64,000 nucleotides of DNA from AP-15 sp963818695 (GTDB lineage Bacteria > Pseudomonadota > Alphaproteobacteria > ATCC43930 > CGMCC-115725). Positions within the stretch are counted from its first letter, which is position 1, and each line of letters begins with the position of its first letter. The translations under genes and the position numbers were made by a program. Positions 1-9,479 of this stretch are shown one piece after another. The stretch is from contig CAWFTG010000005.1 of the NCBI GenBank assembly GCA_963818695.1, positions 186,001 through 250,000 on the forward strand, read 5' to 3'. Under the pieces are notes generated by a model. That model made no database searches, was not told where the DNA came from, and was given only the letters and a program-made list of their open reading frames with translations.

Positions 1-1327
1 CAGTGCCTGGTTCAGCAAGTTGGTGAAGTCGCCGCTATCATAGGTCGTGCCGTTGGGGGCCTTGTAAGGCATCGCCTCTGGCGGGATGTGGTTGCGGCGG
101 CGCAGCTCGACGCGATCGATCCCCATTTCGGCCGCGGCCGCGTCCACCAGCCGCTCCATGTAGTAATTGGCCTCGGGCCGGCCGGCGCCGCGATAGGCGC
201 CGACGGGTGTCGTGTTGGTGAACATGCATTTTGTCGAGACTTCGATCAGCGGAGTCCTGTAGACGCCGAGTGTGTTCCTGACGGCATTGCGGGTCGGCGG
301 GCCCGGCGCGCCGTAAGTCGCCCCGAGATTGCCGTAGATGGTCAGCCGCACCGCAAGGAAATTGCCGTCGCGGTCGAGTGCCAACTCGGCTGTCGTCTCG
401 GCGTCGCGGCCATGCGTGTCGGACAAAAAGCTGCCCGAGCGGTCGTCGGTCCATTTGACCGCGCGCCCGAGTTCGCGGGCCGCGTGCATGATGCAATAAT
501 ATTCAGCATAGGTCGGCTGTTTCATGCCGAACGAGCCGCCGACGCGATCGGTTATCACGCGCAGCTTGTCGCGTCCGACCCCGAACACGCCGGCGATGTA
601 ATTGCGGAACCCGAACACCCCCTGACCCGGCACATGGAGGGTCCAGTGCCGGCGTTCGGCATCGTACTGGGCCACTCCGGAGCGCGGCTCCATCGCATTG
701 ACGACGATGCGGTTGTTGCGCAGCTCAAGCCTTGTGACGTACGCGGCAGCGGCAAAAGCGGCGGCGACTTTCTCGCTGTCGCCGTAGTGAAAATCGAGCC
801 CGACATTCCCGGGAATGTCGTCATAGAGAAGCGGCGCTCCGGGCTGCCGCCGCCTCCCGGGCTGACGTGACGGCCGGCAACGGGTCTATATCGACGACGA
901 CCGCCTCCGCGGCGTCCTTGGCCTGCGCGGCGGTGTCGGCAACGACCGCGGCAATCGGATCCCCGACGTAACGAACCTTGTCGGTCGCCAGCGCATACCG
1001 GGTCGGGCTACGCATCGGCGTCCCGTCGCGATTGTTCATGACCTGCCGCGGCGGCAGCGGGCCGATGCCGCCCGCCTCCAGATCCGCCGGGGTATAGACA
1101 CCGAGCACCCCCGCCATGCCGCGCGCCGCGGCGGTGTCGATGCCGCCGATGATGCCGTGCGCATAATGGCTGCGCGCAATCGCGCAATAGGCTTGGCCCG
1201 GAAGATTGATGTCGTCGGTGAACCGGCCCTTTCCGGACACCAGCACCGGGTCTTCGCTGCGCGGCACCGGCTGTCCGATCGCATATCGATCGAGGTCGAG
1301 CAGTGTCGGATCGACGAAATCATCCAT
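1..1327 (-). CDS. Molybdenum hydroxylase large subunit (CoxL/XdhA-like), N-terminal part, cut by window edge
   Basis: Molybdopterin-cytosine-dinucleotide-binding catalytic subunit of the xanthine dehydrogenase/aldehyde oxidase/CoxL superfamily, which hydroxylates a carbon using water and passes electrons to FeS and FAD subunits. The N-terminus has the family pattern RSEDPVLVSGKGRFTDD, followed by VRYVGDPIAAVVADT. Later come GGSFGMKQPTYAEYY and VGAYRGAGRPE; AYRGAGR is typical of form II CoxL-like proteins rather than true CO dehydrogenase. The start ATG has an AAGGAG site just upstream. The frame breaks near 841-843, where one extra G in a GGG run would explain it; downstream of that the other frame is open to base 1. 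The C-terminus, including the catalytic Glu, lies outside the window. Substrate is unknown. Family call is firm. Confidence 0.88.
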
Positions 1328-1705
1328 GCGTCATTCTCCTTCGCCCCGCAAACTAGCGCCTCGATGCCGCAGTCGCCAAGCGTCGAGGCGATCGTCTAAA
1401 CCACCACTGACCGCGGGTAGATGTGGGGCTGATCGTGAGGGCGCGCACGCGGGCTAGCCAGCCCAGAGTAAGATATACGGCCTTGCTCGGCGCGCATCGC
1501 GCGCCACTGGGCGCGGCGTCGCCCGAGACGGGGTCTGTCGTCGTCGGAGGCCCCGGTTTGACCACCGGGGCCTCCGACGACAACCCGAGCGGGATTGCCA
1601 CCTATTCTCAGACCGGCGCACAATTCGGCTACAGCATGGATGTGCGGAACTGACCGACATTAGGCGGGGCCCTAATGGACCCCGTGCCCACAAAGTCTAG
1701 CTCAG
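1328..1705. other. Intergenic region with a long hairpin
   Basis: This gap separates the upstream end of the CoxL-like gene from the 3' end of the amidohydrolase, both on the minus strand. I see no convincing gene in it. The main structure is a perfect 17-bp inverted repeat at 1540-1581. Short open frames here are present on both strands because of that palindrome and show no recognisable protein. Confidence 0.5.
1540..1581. repeat. Perfect 17-bp inverted repeat
   Basis: The arms are 1540-1556 and 1565-1581, separated by an 8-base loop. The left arm begins GTCGTCGGAGG. There is no T-tract on either side, so it is not a classic intrinsic terminator. It could be a REP-like element, a transcript-stabilising hairpin or a protein-binding site. 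I did not find a second copy in the window. Confidence 0.75.
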
Positions 1706-2675
1706 CTAGTGATTAAAACCGAATAGTGCTTGCGCGTTGTGGTGCAGGATCTTGTCCGTGTCGGCCTTTGGCAGGCCCAGCCGCTCGATATAGGCGAAGG
1801 TCTCCTTGTACTCTTCGTAATCCTGCAATACCGGATAATCACTGCCGGTCACCAGGTGATCGGCGCCGAAGGCTTCGAGCGCGCAGATGAACGCCGCCTT
1901 CGAGCCGTAGCACACGGTGTCGTAATAGAATTTTTTGGCGGTGACGCTTGGCGCCTCGGCCGAGGTTGGGGTGGCCGCTCTGATTCTGACCTTGTTTGTC
2001 GAGGCGATTGAGCAGCATAGGGACGGGGCCGCCCAGATGCGGCACGATGAATTTGATGTTCGGGTAGCGATGCGGGATCTGCTTGGCGATCATGTGCAAC
2101 ACGAAGGTCGCGTCCTCCAGCGAGGTGCCGACCGACGCCCGGAAATTGTAATCGACGATGAATGGCGAGCAGATCCCGGTCCCCGCCGGATGCACGAAGA
2201 GCACCGCGCCGCGCCGGTTCATCTCGGCATAGATCGGCTCGAACTCGGTCTCGGCGATCGAGCGGTTGAGGCAGATGATGTTCATGTTGACGCCGACGCA
2301 GCCGAGTTGGTCGAAGCCGCGCTCCATCTCCTTTAGCGCGGCGTCGATATGCGGCAATGGGAGCATCACGTATGAGGAGATCCGCTTCGGGTAACGGTGC
2401 GCCAAATCGGCGTAGCCGTCGTTCAGCATCTGGACCGCTTTGACACACTCCGCCTCGTCGGGGAGGTAAGGCGGATGGTTCGGCGACAATACCTGCTTCT
2501 CGACTCCGGCCTCATCCATCAGCTTGAAACGCCCCTCGATATCCTCCGGCGAGTTGGAGAACGGGTGCCGCGCCATCCCACGCTTGACCGGCAGATGAAC
2601 CGGCGACGCAAACCGGTCGCCCATAAACTCGCTGAAATTTCTCGGCGTATAGTGCGCGTGCACATCACAGATCAT
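1706..2675 (-). CDS. Amidohydrolase-2 family (ACMSD-like) metal-dependent hydrolase/decarboxylase, frameshifted
   Basis: TIM-barrel metal-dependent enzyme related to aminocarboxymuconate-semialdehyde decarboxylase, a family common in catabolism of aromatic compounds. Visible motifs are the N-terminal metal-binding HxH in DVHAHYTPRN, a mid-protein LFVHPAG, PHLGGPVP and the late Asp in TGSDYPV. The start at 2675 is chosen because DVHAH should sit at the extreme N-terminus; an upstream ATG at 2747 would add 24 unrelated residues. The frame breaks near 1988, where one extra base explains the shift and restores APSVTAKKFYYDTVCYG. The repaired protein would be about 323 residues, normal for the family. 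The exact substrate cannot be told from sequence. Confidence 0.85.
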
Positions 2676-2801
2676 CAAGCGTTTCCCGTTCGAGAGCCGA
2701 TTACAAGAGCAGGTATCAGGGTAGGCGGTTACAGCCCTTACGCGCAAGACGCTGGGGCTGCATCAACGCCGCCTGCTCCGAAATGGTCCCGTTAGCCGGC
2801 T

Positions 2802-4388
2802 CTATCCCTCAGCCGCCCTTGCTCGGTATAGAGTTCGGCAAATGCCCCCTAGCGCCATTTTGACGGCCTCAAAAAGATGACGTTCAGCTCCTCGTGGACG
2901 ACCGGCCAAGATCCACAGGGTGAACCCGCAAAACGCATATACCAGCCCCCCGACAGTCACAGCCGCAGCGAGCATCGACCACGCGTATGGTAGAGGTTCG
3001 GAATTTGGCCAAACCGCCTGAAGCGCTAAGACCGCCGCCACCATCATTGTAACGGAAATGATCGATCGCCAGCAGCCTGCGAGCAGCGTCGACATCGACA
3101 ACTGCAGCAATCGATTGACCAAAATGAAATCCAATGCGGCGCACAGAACGGTTACTGCCAGCGTGGCGTAGGCCGCGCCCAAAACGCCGGCCCGCTCGGT
3201 AGCAAAGATCAGCAACGGAACCATGGCAATCGCACTGCCGGCGAATAGCGCCGCCGTGTAATGCGGGCGTCCGGTGGCGATATAGATCGGGCTCGCGGCA
3301 GCGGTTATGAGCTGAAGGAATTCCCCGACGCAAAGGATTTGAATCAACGGAATGGCGCTGAGCCACTGATCACCCAGCATGATTCTCACCAACGGATCTG
3401 CGACAAGGCCGATGCCCAACGTGAGCGGCGCACTCACGAGAAAGACTAAAGCGAAAATGTCTACGTATGTATCGTGCAAGCGCTCGATATCGGGAGCGAG
3501 CTTGGCATACCCTGGTAAGATGGCTCTTCGCAGCGGCATCAGTAAATTGGCAGTGACGATGCTTGCAATTTCCCCCGAAAGGGTGAAGACGCCGACCGCG
3601 CTCGCTCCCGATATTTTTGCCAGAACGAACGTACTGCTGCGGCCGTAGATAAAGCCGCACAAATTCCCGATAAGAAGCCACTTCGAAAAGTGCATAAGGT
3701 CGTGCCAACCCTCGAAGCTGATCCGGGGGCGGTAATTATGCATCGCAAAACTCAGTGCCACCTTAAACGCCGAACCGGCCACGATGCCCGCTATCAACGC
3801 CCAGTAATCGCGCCAGATAAAAGCGAGCGGCACCGTAACAATCGTCGGCCCCAGCTTGCCAATCACCATGAATACCAAATCTCGGTGGAAAGCTAATTCC
3901 TTGCGAAAGTCGACGACTGCGATGTTTTGAAAGCCTGTAAAAAAAGTTGCTAACGCCAGCCAGTGCACGACCGCTTCGAGCCGCTCGTCGCCAAACGACG
4001 ACGCGATAAGTCGTGCTCCCGCCACAAGCGCGCCGGCGAGGATCGCATTCCGGCATATGGATAGCGTCCAAGCCGTGTCATACTCGCGTCGGGCGGCGCT
4101 CTGATTGTGGATCAATGCCAGGTCGAAGCTGAACTCGCTGATCGCGTGAAGCGCGCCCGATAAAGCGGTCGCCAGAGCCACCAGGCCGAAATCCGCAGGC
4201 ACCAGCAACCGGGCCAGGATCATCGTGCTCAGCATAGCGATGCCCTGGATGGTCAGCTGCGTTCCGACCGTCCACCCGGTTCCTTTGGCCATGGCCCGGC
4301 CAATGTCTAACGGTACGGAAAAACTCCGATCGTCCGAAGAGGATGCAGGGGGGTCGATCGGAGTTTTCATAGATTTCCAAATAGGCAT
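2802..4388 (-). CDS. Lipopolysaccharide/O-antigen flippase-like membrane protein (MOP/Wzx superfamily)
   Basis: A 528-residue polytopic inner-membrane protein with about 12-14 hydrophobic segments and the early MOP-family pattern IAMLSTMILARLLVPADFG. This matches polysaccharide biosynthesis proteins that flip undecaprenyl-linked oligosaccharides to the periplasm. It lies back to back with a GT4 glycosyltransferase and near a methyltransferase, so a role in surface glycan assembly is likely. Base composition is visibly AT-richer than the surrounding genome, which suggests horizontal acquisition. The start at 4388 has no strong ribosome site; an in-frame ATG at 4370 is an alternative. Confidence 0.85.
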   Translation of the reverse strand: MPIWKSMKTPIDPPASSSDDRSFSVPLDIGRAMAKGTGWTVGTQLTIQGIAMLSTMILARLLVPADFGLVALATALSGALHAISEFSFDLALIHNQSAARREYDTAWTLSICRNAILAGALVAGARLIASSFGDERLEAVVHWLALATFFTGFQNIAVVDFRKELAFHRDLVFMVIGKLGPTIVTVPLAFIWRDYWALIAGIVAGSAFKVALSFAMHNYRPRISFEGWHDLMHFSKWLLIGNLCGFIYGRSSTFVLAKISGASAVGVFTLSGEIASIVTANLLMPLRRAILPGYAKLAPDIERLHDTYVDIFALVFLVSAPLTLGIGLVADPLVRIMLGDQWLSAIPLIQILCVGEFLQLITAAASPIYIATGRPHYTAALFAGSAIAMVPLLIFATERAGVLGAAYATLAVTVLCAALDFILVNRLLQLSMSTLLAGCWRSIISVTMMVAAVLALQAVWPNSEPLPYAWSMLAAAVTVGGLVYAFCGFTLWILAGRPRGAERHLFEAVKMALGGICRTLYRARAAEG

Positions 4389-4729
4389 GGGTTATGGTGC
4401 GCGATTACGCAATGAGGTGTCCTTGTCTGGGGCATCCTCTACCTCCGCAAATGCGTTAACTTCGGAGTCATGACGGTCGGTTATATGCAGGACGGCACAG
4501 CGTAGCCTGCGCAACACTCAAAAGATATTAAGAACGAGCTTCCAAAATGTCACCTGCCCGACCGAACCCATCGAAGAAGCGCAGGCAAGTGGTAAGTTCG
4601 GGCATCGCGGGCGCACGGTTCGCTAGTCTCCCGTCGCGCAGGCCGCTCGTTTTCTTTGAACTCTTTGCTACTGCGCCCGAAATCGGATAATCGCGCCCGC
4701 CACTGCCGAGATTGAGAAGCTGTCGGTTG
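4389..4729. other. Divergent intergenic region, AT-richer, no gene seen
   Basis: The region lies between the flippase (minus) and the glycosyltransferase (plus), so promoters for both are probably here. I see no convincing coding frame, hairpin or repeat. Composition is like the neighbouring low-GC genes. Confidence 0.4.
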
Positions 4730-5964
4730 ATGCGAAGCAAACGACATCGGGAAGTCGCATCCGATACCCGCGCCCGCCCCGGCTGGGCGCTCATCATATG
4801 GTGTGATCCGTTGTCGTGCACGGGCGGCGTGTGTCAGGTAGTCCTCAATCTTGCCAACGAACTAAACCTGCACGGGTTGTATCGCCCGATCGTGATTGTG
4901 AACGAATGGACAGCGGCTCGTCCCCGCATGGAGATGCACGGCGGAGTGCATTACGTGTTCGTTCGCATGCGCGAGCCGCCCGACTTCGCTCGCATGCCCC
5001 CGTCGCCCGACGACCGCGTTCCACTTTATAAGCGGATTTGAGCTCGATTTTCGCGTGGGGTGAAAGTCGGCGAGTTCTGCGATTAATCCGTACGCTCAAT
5101 ATACAAGTTGTTAATCCCCATTATCCGACGCTCGCGCAAGGGATGTTTGTTGCCCGACCTCGTGTCGTCACCGGGAGGCCGGTGAAAGTGATTTTTTCGC
5201 TTCACGGCATGGACATCGTGGGGGCAGCCAGTTGGCCCGAGTATTTACCACGATATGTCCACATGCTGGCGCGCGGCAGCGCCGTTGTAGCCGTCTCGCA
5301 CGCCTTCGCGGATCAAGTGACCAAGTGCATTGCTCCCGAACTTGGTGGTAAGGTCTCGGTCATCCATAATGGCGTTTCAGCGCAAACTATCCAAGACTAT
5401 GAGCCGATAAATGCCGCTCTACCAGCGCGTTACATTCTGAATGTAGCGACCTTCGAGGCCAAAAAGGGGCAACGTTGCCTGTTGAATGCGTTCTCCCAGA
5501 TCGCCGACATTTATCCCGACCTGCACCTCGTCCTTGCGGGCAGGGACGCGGGCGTTCTGAATGATCTTACCCGGCAGGTTTCACTACTCGGTTTGGATAA
5601 CCGCGTACTGTTTCTGCTCGATGTACCGCACGCAAAGATTGGCGCTTTGTTTGCGGCGGCAACTCTGTTCTGCCTCAGTTCGCTCGCGGAGCCGTTCGGG
5701 ATCGTCCTGTTGGAAGCCGGCGTGTTCAGTTTGCCCGTGATCGCCACTCGCGTCGGCGGTGTGCCGGAGATCATCCGCGACAAGAAAGACGGCATTCTGG
5801 TCGATGGCGGCGACGCGACGCAGCTCGCTGAGGGCATCAGGGCCTTGCTGGATGTGCCGGAACGAGCCGCCGCGCTCGGAGCCAGCTTGCACGATCGCGT
5901 TCTGCGGGAATTTAGCTGGCGGCAAGCGGTCGAGCGTTACGTTAGCCTAGCCGCCTCTCTCTAA
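4730..5964 (+). CDS. Glycosyltransferase family 4 (GT-B fold), frameshifted
   Basis: Cytosolic or peripheral-membrane enzyme that transfers a sugar from a nucleotide-sugar to a glycan acceptor. The N-terminal domain has GGVCQVVLNLANEL. After a frame break near 5037 (one base missing) come VVAVSHAFADQ, VIHNGV and the GT4 donor-site EPFGIVLLE, which is the EX7E motif. The repaired length of about 411 residues fits GT4. I chose ATG 4730; an in-frame TTG at 4712 is possible. It belongs with the flippase and methyltransferase to a polysaccharide cassette. The sugar and linkage cannot be predicted. Confidence 0.85.
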
Positions 5965-5990
5965 TTCAGCGGAAACCTGGGATCTTCGTC

Positions 5991-6666
5991 TCAGAATTTT
6001 TCGAAGAAATAGAAATCGGCGAAGCTACCGGTTTCGGTGCCGTATTGGGCAGTCGGGTATCGGTTTTCCAGCGTTTGTGTCAATCGCCAGCGCGTGAAGT
6101 TCACGTCGACGTATTCCGTGAAGCGTCGATGGCGGACATGTGATCCTTTGATGATCTCGTCATGATTGGAAGAATATATGATTACGTACTTTTGAGCGGC
6201 CTCAAACAAATGCTTCATGTACAGGATAAACAATTTATCCTCTACCAGGTGATATACGCACGTCCAGGGATATTCCCAGCTCAGCCGAACGTCGATCGAC
6301 GATGCTATCGAATTTCTCAGGAGTATAAAGAAAGAAAACTTTTGTTCTGTCGGCGCAGAATTGCGAGACACACTTTTGGATCGCGGTCCGCGACACATCG
6401 AGACCAATGTAGCTGGGGTATTTGGCAAGCGACAACTGATTGCCGTCGCCACAGCCGAACTCTATGATCGAAGTTATCCTTTTAAGTGCCACGAATTCAT
6501 TGATTATTTCAGCCTTGTAATGAGCCAAATGGCCATACGAGCCGGCTCCTGAATTTCCTCCACCCGAATATCGCGCCTCCCAGTACGGCCGCGACCCGCG
6601 CCATGTGAGCTGATCTGCGTATCGCCAAAGGAAAGGAGTGCGTTTAAGTAAAAAGCGAAGTTGCAT
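5991..6666 (-). CDS. Class I SAM-dependent methyltransferase, frameshifted
   Basis: Small Rossmann-fold methyltransferase. Motif I is clear as IIEFGCGDGNQLSLAKYP, followed by YIGLDVS, the usual acidic residue at the end of strand 2. The frame breaks near 6257 (one extra base). Repair gives GISLDVVYHLVEDKLFILYMKHLFEAA, written here in two frames, and a length of about 225 residues. Such proteins occur in O-antigen and capsule clusters, where they methylate sugars. It faces the GT4 gene tail to tail with a 26-base gap. Codon use is AT-richer than in the flanking metabolic genes. Confidence 0.8.
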
Positions 6667-6838
6667 GCCGTGATTTATCCATCAGCTTGGAATTGGCCCA
6701 GCTGCTGGCATGATCTGATTGGCGGGGAAATCGCCTCCGCATCATCGTCCGCTAAATGTATATTGCAGCGGCCTGACCGCCTTGTCTATAGACTTTTTTA
6801 TAGAGTTTTCTTCGTCGCCGCCACCAAGCGAGAAATCA

Positions 6839-7318
6839 ATGAAGGCAATCCGTCTGATCGTCAATGGAACCGCCGTTGATGCATTCTCCGACCCCGACAC
6901 TTCGCTGCTCGACATTCTGCGCAACCACCTCGGTTTGACGGGGACCAAATTCGGCTGCGGCCTCGAACAATGCGGCTGCTGCATGGTGCTGGTCGACGGC
7001 CGACCGGAAAAATCCTGCGGCAAGCCGCTTTCGGCCGCCGCCGGCAAGGAAATCGTCACGATCGAAGGTTTGGGCACGCCGGACCGTCCCCATCCGCTGC
7101 AGCGAGCCTTTATCGACGAGCAAGCCGGCCAGTGCGGCTACTGCCTGCCCGGCATCCTGATCACCGCCAAGGCATTGCTCGACCATAACCCCTCGCCTTC
7201 GCGGAAAGAGATCGCCGAGGCGCTCGACGACAACATCTGCCGCTGCGGGTCCCATATCCGCATCCTGCGCGCGGTCGAACGCGCCGCCCGTTCGCTGCAT
7301 GAAGGAACTGCGCAATGA
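6839..7318 (+). CDS. (2Fe-2S) subunit of isoquinoline/nicotinate-type molybdenum hydroxylase
   Basis: Electron-transfer subunit with two [2Fe-2S] clusters. The N-terminal plant-type cluster has GCGLEQCGCCMV and a later Cys. The C-terminal cluster has QCGYC and NICRCG. At 159 residues it matches IorA/NicA-like subunits. The start at 6839 gives MKAIRLIVNG, the normal beginning of the ferredoxin domain; the longer open frame upstream has no homology-like sequence. It overlaps the large-subunit gene by four bases (ATGA), so the two are translationally coupled. No FAD subunit is adjacent, as expected for this two-subunit class, which usually passes electrons to a cytochrome. Confidence 0.9.
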   Translation: MKAIRLIVNGTAVDAFSDPDTSLLDILRNHLGLTGTKFGCGLEQCGCCMVLVDGRPEKSCGKPLSAAAGKEIVTIEGLGTPDRPHPLQRAFIDEQAGQCGYCLPGILITAKALLDHNPSPSRKEIAEALDDNICRCGSHIRILRAVERAARSLHEGTAQ

Positions 7319-9441
7319 GCGCGTCGCCGACCCTGCCGCCGCTGCTGGCGGCCAATCCGCGCCTTGATCGCTGGGTCGGGTTCCCCTCGCCCGGCCATGT
7401 CACCGTTTCGACCGGCCGGGTCGAAATCGGTCAGGGCGTGCTGACCGCGATGCTGCAGATCGCCGCCGAGGAGCTCGACGTTGCCCCCGAGCGCATTCTG
7501 CTGCAGACCGGCGACACCGACCTGACACCCAATGAGGGCTACACCGCGGGCAGCCAGTCGATCCAATTCGGCGGCGTCGCACTGCGCCTGGCATGCGCCG
7601 AGGTGCGCGCGTTGTTTCTCGATCGTGCCGCGGCGAAGTTCGGCTACTCCCGTGCGGATTTGTCGGTCCACGACGGAGCCGTATTCCATCGTGGCGAGCC
7701 AACCGGCCATGATTATTGGTCGCTCGCCAGTGTCGTCGATCTCGGGAGGCATGCGACCGGTGTGCCGGGAGCCAAGAGCGTAACAGACTATCGCGTCGTT
7801 GGGCGCAACGCGCCGCGCCTCGACCTCGCCGCTAAGGTGTTCGGCGAACCCGTTTTTGCCCACGACATGATTCTCGACGGTATGGTGCATGCTCGTGTCG
7901 TGCGCCAACCGCGCCGTGATGCGGCGATCGCGACCGTCGACGAGTTCACGCTGCGGCGTGCCGCCAAAGGGCCAATCGAGATCATTCGCGACGGCAACTT
8001 CCTCGCCATCCTCGGCGCCGATGAGACGGTCGTCGAAGCCGTCGCCGCCGTGGCGCCAAATCACGTTACCTGGGACGGGGTCGATGCGATCAATCCGTTT
8101 CAGGAAGAGGCGCGTTGGCTGTTGCAACAGCCCTCGACCGATCGGCTGATCGGCCCCCCTCCCCCACCCGATCCATCAGCCGCGGGCAGCCGTCAATCGG
8201 CGACTTATACAAGGATGCACATCGCCCACGCCTCGGTCGCGCCGTCTTGTGGGCTCGCTCTCTATCGCGACGGGCGGCTTACGGTGTGGACCCATTCGCA
8301 GGGGGTGTACCCGTTGCGCGATGCTCTGGCGCGAACCTTGAAGCTCGATCCGGCAGCGATTTCGGTGAAGCACGTCCAGGGGCCGGGCTGCTATGGGCAC
8401 AACGGCGCCGATGATGCGGCAGCCGACGCGGCGGTCATCGCGTTCCGCAGACCGGGGAACCCGGTCAAGGTGCGCTGGCGGCGCGAGGAGGAATTCGGTT
8501 TCGAACCGGTCAGCCCGGCGATGGTGGTGACGGTAAGCGCCGCGCTCGACGGCGCACAGCGACCGGCCGACTGGACCACCGAGATCTGGAGCGGCCGGCA
8601 CACCAGCCGGCCGGGCGGCGGCGGCAACCTGCTTGCGGCCGAAGCCCTGCCGAACCCGCCACCCGCGCCGCCTGCTTCGGAATCGTCTTATCCGCCGGGA
8701 GCCGGCACGCGCAACGGCGAGCCGCTCTACGCTTTCCCGGCCAAGCGCATCCTGCATCACCTGATCGCCGAGACGCCGGTACGGACTTCGTCCTTGCGCG
8801 GGCTCGGCGCGACACTCAACGTCTTCGCGATCGAGTCCTTTATGGACGAATTGGCCGAGCGAGCCAGCGTGGATCCGGTCGCCTACCGGCTCTCGGTTCT
8901 GGCGGACCCGCGGGCCCGCGCGGCCGTCGAACATGCGGCCCGCCTCGCCGAGTGGAAACCCGGGCTGCCGCCGGGCACGGGACGCGGCCGCGGGATCGGC
9001 TTCGCGCGCTACAAGAACCTCGCCGCCTACGCCGCCGTCGTCGTAGAGGTCGAGGTCGACGAAGTTGTCCGGCTGCTGCGCGTGTGGTGCGCGGCGGATG
9101 CCGGGCTGGTCATCAACCCGGACGGCGCAATCAATCAGCTCGAAGGCGGCATCATCCAGGCCGCGAGCTGGGCCCTAAAGGAAGGCGTGCGGCTCGACAC
9201 CGGCGGCATCAGCTCGCGCGACTGGGAGAGCTACCCGGTGCTGCGCTTTAGCGAGGTGCCGGAGGTGCTGGTCGAGCTGATCAACCCGTCCGCCGATCTC
9301 CCGCCTCTCGGCGTTGGCGAAGCAAGCGGCGGCCCGACGGTCGCCGCCATCGGCAACGCCGTCGCACATGCCCTCGGCGCCCGCCTCCGCGACCTGCCAC
9401 TGACCCGCGAGCGTGTCATCACGGTGTTGCTGAAACTTTGA
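7315..9441 (+). CDS. Molybdopterin-binding large subunit, isoquinoline 1-oxidoreductase beta/nicotinate dehydrogenase B type
   Basis: Catalytic Mo subunit (708 residues) partnering the preceding 2Fe-2S protein. It starts with WVGFPSPGHVTVSTGRVEIGQG, typical of the IorB/NicB branch, in which GRVEIGQG lies close to the N-terminus. Other motifs are SSLRGLGATLNVFAIESFMD and, near the C-terminus, LGVGEASGGPT, whose Glu is the predicted catalytic base. No Tat signal is seen, unlike many IorB proteins. The likely role is hydroxylation of an N-heteroaromatic or aldehyde substrate, but the substrate is inferred only from the family. These two genes are GC-rich and sit inside an AT-richer glycan region. 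Confidence 0.88.
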   Translation: MSASPTLPPLLAANPRLDRWVGFPSPGHVTVSTGRVEIGQGVLTAMLQIAAEELDVAPERILLQTGDTDLTPNEGYTAGSQSIQFGGVALRLACAEVRALFLDRAAAKFGYSRADLSVHDGAVFHRGEPTGHDYWSLASVVDLGRHATGVPGAKSVTDYRVVGRNAPRLDLAAKVFGEPVFAHDMILDGMVHARVVRQPRRDAAIATVDEFTLRRAAKGPIEIIRDGNFLAILGADETVVEAVAAVAPNHVTWDGVDAINPFQEEARWLLQQPSTDRLIGPPPPPDPSAAGSRQSATYTRMHIAHASVAPSCGLALYRDGRLTVWTHSQGVYPLRDALARTLKLDPAAISVKHVQGPGCYGHNGADDAAADAAVIAFRRPGNPVKVRWRREEEFGFEPVSPAMVVTVSAALDGAQRPADWTTEIWSGRHTSRPGGGGNLLAAEALPNPPPAPPASESSYPPGAGTRNGEPLYAFPAKRILHHLIAETPVRTSSLRGLGATLNVFAIESFMDELAERASVDPVAYRLSVLADPRARAAVEHAARLAEWKPGLPPGTGRGRGIGFARYKNLAAYAAVVVEVEVDEVVRLLRVWCAADAGLVINPDGAINQLEGGIIQAASWALKEGVRLDTGGISSRDWESYPVLRFSEVPEVLVELINPSADLPPLGVGEASGGPTVAAIGNAVAHALGARLRDLPLTRERVITVLLKL

Positions 9442-9479
9442 CTTGGGAATTACAATAGAAAGCTCCGGATTACCATCAG

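Noticed and set aside
88..870. Long plus-strand open frame of 260 codons at the left end
   Set aside because: It is antisense to the molybdenum hydroxylase large subunit, whose minus-strand reading has clear conserved motifs (GGSFGMKQP, VGAYRGAGRPE). High GC produces such shadow frames.
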